A stretch of DNA of 64,000 nt. Origin: SM1-50 sp964467345. Its GTDB lineage: Archaea; Thermoplasmatota; E2; DHVEG-1. The notes under the pieces are model-generated. The model was not told the DNA's origin and did not search any database. It was given only the letters and a program-made list of their open reading frames with translations. Where the stretch lies: assembly GCA_964467345.1 (NCBI GenBank), contig CAYXPY010000001.1, positions 62,001-126,000 on the forward strand, written 5' to 3'. The position numbers and the translations under genes are program-made. This document shows, piece after piece, positions 59,155-64,000 of the stretch (positions are counted from its first letter, which is position 1; each line of letters begins with the position of its first letter).

Positions 59155-59762
59155 TTTTTCTCCCTTTGTTCATCCTTTTTTTCTTTTCGGTCTTCCCGTT
59201 TTTTTTCGCCTCGTTTTTCATCTTTTGGTTCTACGAGCCATTCATGGGTACCTAACGCTGGTTGTCGCATGGTCAGACCGATTTTGCTTTCCCGAGCAGA
59301 TAATTCGTTTAAACTTACGGCGACTATCCGGGCGCGTATCGCATCACCGACTTTAAGGATCCGTTTTGTTTCTTTTCCCTGAATGCGTCCGCTTTCTGCA
59401 TCAACATCCACATAATCGTTCATAATCTGGCTCATATGGAGCAGGGCATCAAGAGGACCGATATGGCAAAAGGCACCGAACTCGACGATTTCACAGACCA
59501 TACCATCAACAATCTCCTGAAGGAGGGGATTGAAGGTGAGAGCTTCGAATTCAACTTTCTGATACATACCCCCATCACCATGGATGACGATACCGTCACC
59601 TAGCGGGGTGATGTTATCGACAGCGACAATTAACCCATAATTCCGCCGGATGGTCCCTTCAAATGTTTTCTGGACGATATCTTTTATAGCCTCGTTTAAA
59701 TCTTCACCAAATCGCTCGGGAGGTACTCGAATCGTATCATTAATTTTTGCTAAGGCGTACAT
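59151..59762 (-). CDS. rpo7: DNA-directed RNA polymerase subunit Rpo7 (RpoE')
   Basis: The 203-aa protein has the Rpo7 N-terminal tip domain (VPPERFGEDLNEAIKDIVQK) and a C-terminal S1 domain (VEFGAFCHIGPLDALLHMSQ). It forms the stalk of RNA polymerase with Rpo4. A charged Lys/Glu/Arg tail after residue 180 is an extension. It leads the minus-strand operon that runs through spt4, dephospho-CoA kinase, S24e and S27ae. Confidence 0.94.
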   Translation of the reverse strand: MYALAKINDTIRVPPERFGEDLNEAIKDIVQKTFEGTIRRNYGLIVAVDNITPLGDGIVIHGDGGMYQKVEFEALTFNPLLQEIVDGMVCEIVEFGAFCHIGPLDALLHMSQIMNDYVDVDAESGRIQGKETKRILKVGDAIRARIVAVSLNELSARESKIGLTMRQPALGTHEWLVEPKDEKRGEKKREDRKEKKDEQREKK

Positions 59763-59909
59763 TATCTCACTTTTTTATCCTTGATTAAAGTTCGAACTGG
59801 AATGGTCTTATTCCTTAAATTCTTTTTGAGTGGTAAAAGAGCTGAAAAACAGGGTAAAATTTCTTCCTATAACCCAAGAAACGTTCAGAGATTCCTTGTT
59901 AAGGAGAAG

Positions 59910-59919
59910 ATTTATAAAA
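59910..59919 (+). promoter_or_regulatory. TATA box for the S6e/eIF2-gamma operon
   Basis: ATTTATAAAA starts about 87 bases before the ATG at 59997, giving a transcript start near 59940 and a leader of about 55 bases. The leader ends in AAGGAG, a likely ribosome-binding site. Confidence 0.5.
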
Positions 59920-59996
59920 TACTCACTATTCCCCTTCTTGTAACACTACGTCATAGAGTTGCTCCGTAGAAAGAAGAATTACAAGGAGAAAGAATC

Positions 59997-60431
59997 ATGG
60001 CAGAATTTAAAGTCGTCGTCAATGATATACAATCTGGTAAATCATACAATATCCCTGTGAGCGGACATCATGCCAACTCATTGATAGGCAAGAAAATCAA
60101 CGATGAAGTCGATGGCATCTTCGTCTCACTTCCAGGATACAAACTCAAAATAACTGGAGGAACCGATAAAGATGGATTCCCCATGAGGCACGATATCCCT
60201 GGATCGACCCGGAGACGTTTGCTTCTCAGCAAGGGTCTTGGTTTCAAACCAAAGGAGAGAGGGAAACGAAAAAAGAAATCAGTCCGTGGGAACACGATAA
60301 ACCAGGAAATCGTCCAGGTGAATATGAAAGTCTTGAAACCTGGTGCGAAACCAATCGAAGAAATCATCAAAGGCGAAGGGAAAACAGAAGTAAAAGAAGC
60401 AGCTCCTAAGGAGAAGAAAGAGGAGCAATAA
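59997..60431 (+). CDS. rps6e: 30S ribosomal protein S6e
   Basis: The 144-aa protein has the S6e pattern (MAEFKVVVNDIQSGKSYNIP, LPGYKLKITGGTDKDGFPM, STRRRLLLSKGLGFKP). A charged C-terminal tail follows. AAGGAG lies about 8 bases before the ATG. The last base of its stop overlaps the eIF2-gamma start, so the two genes are coupled. Confidence 0.95.
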   Translation: MAEFKVVVNDIQSGKSYNIPVSGHHANSLIGKKINDEVDGIFVSLPGYKLKITGGTDKDGFPMRHDIPGSTRRRLLLSKGLGFKPKERGKRKKKSVRGNTINQEIVQVNMKVLKPGAKPIEEIIKGEGKTEVKEAAPKEKKEEQ

Positions 60432-61675
60432 TGAGTTTTCCGAAACCACCTGAGGTCAACATCGGGATGATTGGACATGTTGACCATGGGAAAACGACGC
60501 TGACTCAACGGTTAACCGGAAAATGGACTGATGAGCATTCCGAGGAACTGAAGCGAGGTATTTCGATTCGTCTTGGGTATGCTGACGCTGCTTTTTATAA
60601 ATGTCCTAATTGTGAGGATCCCTCTTGTTATACGACGCAGAAAGTCTGTCCGAATTGTAAAGGTAAAACTGAATTATTACGTGTGGTTTCTTTTGTTGAT
60701 GCACCGGGACACGAGACACTGATGGCAACGATGCTTTCTGGTGCAGCCATTATGGATGGGGCAGTGCTTGTGATTGCTGCAAACGAAGTCTGTCCTCAGC
60801 CTCAGACCCGGGAACATCTCATGGCTTTGGAGATTATCGGTGCAAAACGGATAATTATCGTGCAAAACAAAATCGACCTCGTCTCAGAGGAAGACGCAGT
60901 CAAGAACTATGAACAGATCGTGAAGTTCGTGAAAGGAACCTGTGCTGAGAGTGCACCCATTATTCCAGTGAGTGCGCATCATGATATTAACATTGATGTG
61001 TTGATTAAGACAATGGAGGATTACATCCCAACCCCAAAGAGAGATATGGAAAAACCACCGCTGATGTATGTTGCCCGGAGTTTTGATGTCAATAAACCTG
61101 GGGCAAAACATAGTGAATTAAAAGGTGGTGTAGTAGGAGGATCACTTCTACAAGGGACGATTAAAAAAGGGGAACAAATCGAGATCGCACCTGGGAGAAA
61201 ACGGGAGGTGGAAGGAAAGGAGGTCTTAGAACCGATCTTTACCACCGCTCATTCGTTGATGACCGGTGGAACCATGACTGAGACGGCCTTACCCGGTGGA
61301 TTGATTGCGATTGGTACCGAGCTTGACCCTACAATGGTCAAATCTGATTCATTAGCAGGAAAACTTGTGGGACGACCCGGACAGCTTCCCCCAGTGCTGG
61401 ATACATTTGATTTATCGATGTGCCTTCTGAAACGAGCGGTAGGAACGGTTGATGAGAAGAACGTCGAACCGCTCAAGACCAATGAACCGTTGATGCTGAC
61501 GGTTGGGACCGCGACCACTGTCGGAATCATCAGTGAACTTCGTCCAAATTGGATCCGGGTGAAACTGAAACTACCGGTCTGTGCTGATCAAGGGCAACGT
61601 ATCGCGGTGAGCAGACGCATCGAAGGAAAATGGCATCTGATTGGGTACGGGGAGATAAAATCCACAAAACAGTGA
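60431..61675 (+). CDS. Translation initiation factor aIF2 gamma subunit
   Basis: The 414-aa GTPase has G1 GHVDHGKTT, switch 2 DAPGHE and NKIDLV. The insertion zinc knuckle CPNC...CPNC lies near residues 57-77, and domains II and III are complete. aIF2 delivers initiator Met-tRNA to the ribosome. Archaeal gene order S6e, aIF2-gamma, PIN protein is conserved here. Confidence 0.96.
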   Translation: MSFPKPPEVNIGMIGHVDHGKTTLTQRLTGKWTDEHSEELKRGISIRLGYADAAFYKCPNCEDPSCYTTQKVCPNCKGKTELLRVVSFVDAPGHETLMATMLSGAAIMDGAVLVIAANEVCPQPQTREHLMALEIIGAKRIIIVQNKIDLVSEEDAVKNYEQIVKFVKGTCAESAPIIPVSAHHDINIDVLIKTMEDYIPTPKRDMEKPPLMYVARSFDVNKPGAKHSELKGGVVGGSLLQGTIKKGEQIEIAPGRKREVEGKEVLEPIFTTAHSLMTGGTMTETALPGGLIAIGTELDPTMVKSDSLAGKLVGRPGQLPPVLDTFDLSMCLLKRAVGTVDEKNVEPLKTNEPLMLTVGTATTVGIISELRPNWIRVKLKLPVCADQGQRIAVSRRIEGKWHLIGYGEIKSTKQ

Positions 61676-62034
61676 TCTTGGATAGCAGTGCTATCCTGAT
61701 GTTTTTTGAATTTTCTGTTGATTGGAAAAGGGAGCTTGACCGTCTTGTTGGCGCGTATCGTCTTGTGGTCCCAGCAGCAGTGGTTCGGGAGCTAACGGTT
61801 CTTGCGACTCAGAAAAAAGGTCAGAAGAAAATCCTAGCTGCTCTAAAGCTCATCGAGAATCTTGAAAGAATTGAGGATTCTGCAGGTTTGGCTGATGAAG
61901 CTGTACTGAATATTGCCAAGGAGACCCAGGGGATTGTGGTGACGAATGATTCGGTGTTGCGGCATCGGTTGAAAGCGCAGGGAAGCTTTGTGATTTTTTT
62001 ACGGGGTAAGAAAAAATTGGTTGTGGATGAATAA
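61672..62034 (+). CDS. PIN domain protein (VapC-like nuclease)
   Basis: From GTG 61672 the protein is about 120 aa. PIN acidic residues are in ILDSSAILMFFE, VPAAVVRELT and IVVTNDSVLRHR. This gene follows aIF2-gamma in many archaea and may process rRNA. GTG overlaps the aIF2-gamma stop (GTGA). The frame is open upstream to ATG 61630, so a longer form is possible, but the conserved PIN domain starts near the GTG. Confidence 0.85.
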   Translation: MILDSSAILMFFEFSVDWKRELDRLVGAYRLVVPAAVVRELTVLATQKKGQKKILAALKLIENLERIEDSAGLADEAVLNIAKETQGIVVTNDSVLRHRLKAQGSFVIFLRGKKKLVVDE

Positions 62035-62053
62035 GAAGGTCTTATGAAGAAAG

Positions 62054-62063
62054 TTTTTATAAA
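62054..62063 (+). promoter_or_regulatory. TATA box for tRNA-Met
   Basis: TTTTTATAAA is centred about 30 bases before the tRNA 5' end at 62089. Confidence 0.5.
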
Positions 62064-62088
62064 CAGTCCCTATTCAGCATGCTATCGC

Positions 62089-62206
62089 GTCGGGGTGGCT
62101 CAGCCTGGTCAGAGCGCCTGACTCATAAGCTCAGCTCAAAGGTTCGTCTGAAGCGTAGTTGCGCTAAGATATCAGGAGGCCGCGGGTTCAACTCCCGCCC
62201 CCGACA
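62089..62206 (+). tRNA. Intron-containing tRNA-Met (anticodon CAT, elongator)
   Basis: The acceptor GTCGGGG pairs with CCCCGAC. The anticodon stem CCTGA/TCAGG is split by an intron after position 37: CAT is at 62124-62126 and the intron runs from 62128 to 62170 (43 bases). The spliced anticodon loop is CTCATAA and the discriminator is A at 62206. The canonical intron position is normal for archaeal elongator Met tRNA. Initiator tRNA is unlikely because its acceptor is usually AGCGGG-like. tRNA-Ile2 with CAT cannot be fully excluded. Confidence 0.9.
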
Positions 62207-62429
62207 CCTTATTTAAATACTCAACAGGAGAAAAAACACCCTTTTTTCGTGACTGCACTCTGAACCCGCAAAAGGAAGGAATCTGAACCTGCAAGGTAAT
62301 GACAAAAAGACTTAAAAACAAAACATGACTTCAATTTCAATTGAAAAAATTGCTTAATCTCTGTTCCTTCGGAGGATATTGTTTTTATAGGAGAACATTC
62401 ATTTAAAATATTGATACAGGGGGAAAATC

Positions 62430-63095
62430 ATGAGTAGAAATCATTTATTTAGAAAAGGTTTGACGGCTGGAATTATCTCACTTTTCTTTGCAACTATCAT
62501 TATCCCATCATCGTATGCAGATGATTCATTCACTTACTTCTCAGACAAAGAAAATGCAATACCCGCTAGTGCAGAAAATTGGTCGTATAGCAATTTTACG
62601 CTCCCTAATGTTCATATCACCTATGACCGCAACAAATGGAAATGGGGAGTTGTAGAGTTCGAGGATTCTAACCCGGAATTTGATTTGAATTACTCGTCCT
62701 TTGGGACTAATCCTGATTGGGTGAATGTTGGGTTCAATATAACGATTTTCTGCCATACGCAAGCACAAGTATTCCCAGCATGGTTTGAGATGGACATCGA
62801 GTTAGCCCCAAATGGAAGCATCCCTCAAGGCATGGGTGGTGGAGGCGCTATTTTGAGGAGATGGAATTGGACATCGCAAGAACACTTGGCGTATTTTGCT
62901 ATCACGAAAGACATGGTAAATACTGACGTTCAAGGGAAAATCGCTGTGGTAGGAATTCCACCAAGATTGTTTTTCCTATCATATTTATTCATTCCTCTTC
63001 ACATATTTTGGTGGTTCGCTGATTTCAGAATGATCATTCCCTTGGAGGAACGACGTGGGGCTACAATGGAATTTACCATCCATGTTCATGATTAA
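62430..63095 (+). CDS. Secreted hypothetical protein
   Basis: The 221-aa protein has a signal peptide (GLTAGIISLFFATIIIPSSYA, then DDSFTYF). The mature part is rich in aromatic residues and N-x-S/T sites. A short hydrophobic segment near residues 178-193 (FFLSYLFIPLHIFWWF) could be buried or membrane-associated. I recognise no family. Its neighbour at 63142 is also a surface protein; they are 46 bases apart and may form a unit. Confidence 0.6.
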   Translation: MSRNHLFRKGLTAGIISLFFATIIIPSSYADDSFTYFSDKENAIPASAENWSYSNFTLPNVHITYDRNKWKWGVVEFEDSNPEFDLNYSSFGTNPDWVNVGFNITIFCHTQAQVFPAWFEMDIELAPNGSIPQGMGGGGAILRRWNWTSQEHLAYFAITKDMVNTDVQGKIAVVGIPPRLFFLSYLFIPLHIFWWFADFRMIIPLEERRGATMEFTIHVHD

Positions 63096-63126
63096 AATCA
63101 ATATATTTGATAGGAGATTATGATAA

Positions 63127-63133
63127 AGGAGGT
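63127..63133 (+). promoter_or_regulatory. Strong Shine-Dalgarno site
   Basis: AGGAGGT lies 8 bases before ATG 63142. It is the best ribosome-binding site seen in the window and defines the start of the last gene. Confidence 0.7.
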
Positions 63134-63141
63134 AGGAAAGT

Positions 63142-64000
63142 ATGGATAAGAAACCTCTGATTGGAGTCAGTATCCTGGCTGTGGTTCTTCTTGTGATGGG
63201 TTCATTGAGTAATGTTGTTGGGTATCAAACACAAAATATTGAAAAATCACAATTCTTATCTATGAAAAAGACGCAAAGTTCAGCCATCGATTCTTTTAAT
63301 AATGAAACAGAATTAAAATATTACGATGTAGAATTATTAGATATAGTCTTGGGATTCGAACGAGATATTTGGAAATCCGCTATTCGACTGACTCAAGATG
63401 AGATGGCTGCCTATGCCGGGTGGACTTTGACAAAAGTCAACATTGCGTTTTGTGCAGATGCCGGGTGTTCTGTAGCAGATGTTCGGATTTATCTTTATGG
63501 CAAGGGAACAAATGTATATCCTGGTCCCCTTATTGCCAATGATACTGTATGGACAATAGATACAACAGGTATAACGACTGTACCTCTTGTAACATCCATC
63601 AATCTCTCTGACTATGAGGAACTCTGGATTGCGATTGAATGGACACCTATTGACACACAAGGTGTAGGTATTTTTTACGCTTGGATGGACCAATTATCTG
63701 GGCCTCATGTTACAAATAAAAGCGACTTTATCTTCCTTAATAGCTGGGGCTGGACTCAATTGCATACAATCAATCCGGTATGTGATGGTCGATGGGGAAT
63801 AGGAGCAATTATTGAAGACACCCGTCCAACGGAGTTGATGATTGGGTATATCCATGGACCAGTTGGAATAACAACGAAAATTTCAAATATTGGTGTAAGA
63901 GATGCCGAAAATGTTTCTTGGTCAATATCGGTTAATGGTGGTTTTCTTCATGGAGTGGTTATTTTAGAAAGTGGAATGCTCTCGTTATTAGATATGGGTT
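63142..64000 (+). CDS. Large surface protein, C-terminus beyond window
   Basis: Translation from 63142 is open to the window edge (about 286 residues). It begins with a signal-type segment (MDKKPLIGVSILAVVLLVMG). A beta-rich region follows (about residues 60-230) that resembles extracellular adhesion domains. From about residue 235 (GYIHGPVGITTKISNIGVRD) it looks like an Ig-like repeat that may continue. The function is unknown; a cell-surface role is likely. Confidence 0.7.
   Translation, partial: MDKKPLIGVSILAVVLLVMGSLSNVVGYQTQNIEKSQFLSMKKTQSSAIDSFNNETELKYYDVELLDIVLGFERDIWKSAIRLTQDEMAAYAGWTLTKVNIAFCADAGCSVADVRIYLYGKGTNVYPGPLIANDTVWTIDTTGITTVPLVTSINLSDYEELWIAIEWTPIDTQGVGIFYAWMDQLSGPHVTNKSDFIFLNSWGWTQLHTINPVCDGRWGIGAIIEDTRPTELMIGYIHGPVGITTKISNIGVRDAENVSWSISVNGGFLHGVVILESGMLSLLDMG

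Noticed and set aside
59781..59969. 62-codon plus-strand ORF between rpo7 and rps6e
   Set aside because: It spans the divergent promoter region, including the TATA box for rps6e, and has no recognisable protein features.
1..64000. CRISPR arrays, insertion sequences, prophage or integrated element
   Set aside because: No regularly spaced repeats, transposase, integrase or phage structural genes were seen. The tRNA genes show no obvious duplicated 3' ends nearby that would mark attachment sites.

Overview
This window is a chromosomal segment of an archaeon. Archaeal markers include ribosomal proteins S6e, S24e and S27ae, the Rpo7 and Spt4 transcription proteins, eIF2-gamma, membrane-anchored LonB, NOG1, CTP-dependent riboflavin kinase, archaeal CCA-adding enzyme, GTP-dependent dephospho-CoA kinase, archaeal NMN adenylyltransferase, digeranylgeranylglyceryl phosphate synthase and an intron-containing tRNA-Met. 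Promoters look archaeal: TATA boxes lie about 25-30 bases before starts, leaders are short or absent, and some genes have Shine-Dalgarno sites. Bacterial-type genes are mixed in (LigA, PolX, MetF/MetV). I infer an uncultured euryarchaeal lineage, most likely Thermoplasmatota-related; this placement comes from gene content only.

Layout. 1-2830: an incomplete secreted lipocalin-like (CrtC/AttH-type) protein, tRNA-Gly, a sulfotransferase and the ether-lipid prenyltransferase. 3103-9527: a winged-helix regulator, NOG1, RibK, then a PolX-LigA repair operon with a Cys-rich DUF6485 protein. 9701-16166: a stand-alone AsnC ligand domain, PdxS/PdxT (vitamin B6), TrpB2 divergent from an ACT-domain regulator with inverted repeats between them, class I aldolase and SDR threonine dehydrogenase. 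16225-21345: an RND/MMPL exporter and MetF/MetV. 21465-31699: an isoprenoid block with a CruF-like protein, three UbiA prenyltransferases plus a 62-aa UbiA-like fragment, a geranylgeranyl-reductase-like flavoprotein, a CrtI-like desaturase and a large unknown membrane-anchored protein. The order resembles C50 carotenoid (bacterioruberin) loci of haloarchaea, although no phytoene synthase is present.

31780-40999 is housekeeping: NadM, LonB, a bactofilin-like protein, YchF, a TatD-type hydrolase, ThpR, a PAP2 phosphatase and the CCA enzyme. 41078-44752 encodes a very large surface protein with a beta-helix and a PKD domain. 44755-57535 is rich in signalling genes: a six-PAS soluble histidine kinase followed by an unrecognised winged-helix protein, two stand-alone response regulators, a ribbon-helix-helix/coiled-coil protein, and two KaiC-like ATPases. 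Each ATPase is divergent from one member of a pair of paralogous ~80-aa proteins, so a two-gene unit appears to be duplicated in tandem. ArgS, a radical SAM protein, an ICMT-like methyltransferase and a CorA-like protein lie among or beside them. 57640-62206 is the archaeal information-processing block (tRNA-Arg; S27ae, S24e, DPCK, Spt4 and Rpo7 divergent from S6e, eIF2-gamma and a PIN protein; split tRNA-Met). The window ends with two secreted proteins, the last cut by the window edge.

No CRISPR array, insertion sequence, integrase, rRNA gene or recognisable origin was seen. No gene-free stretch exceeds about 300 bases. Three A-tracts of 20-21 bases sit at gene boundaries; two of them are probably poly-T terminators for minus-strand genes.
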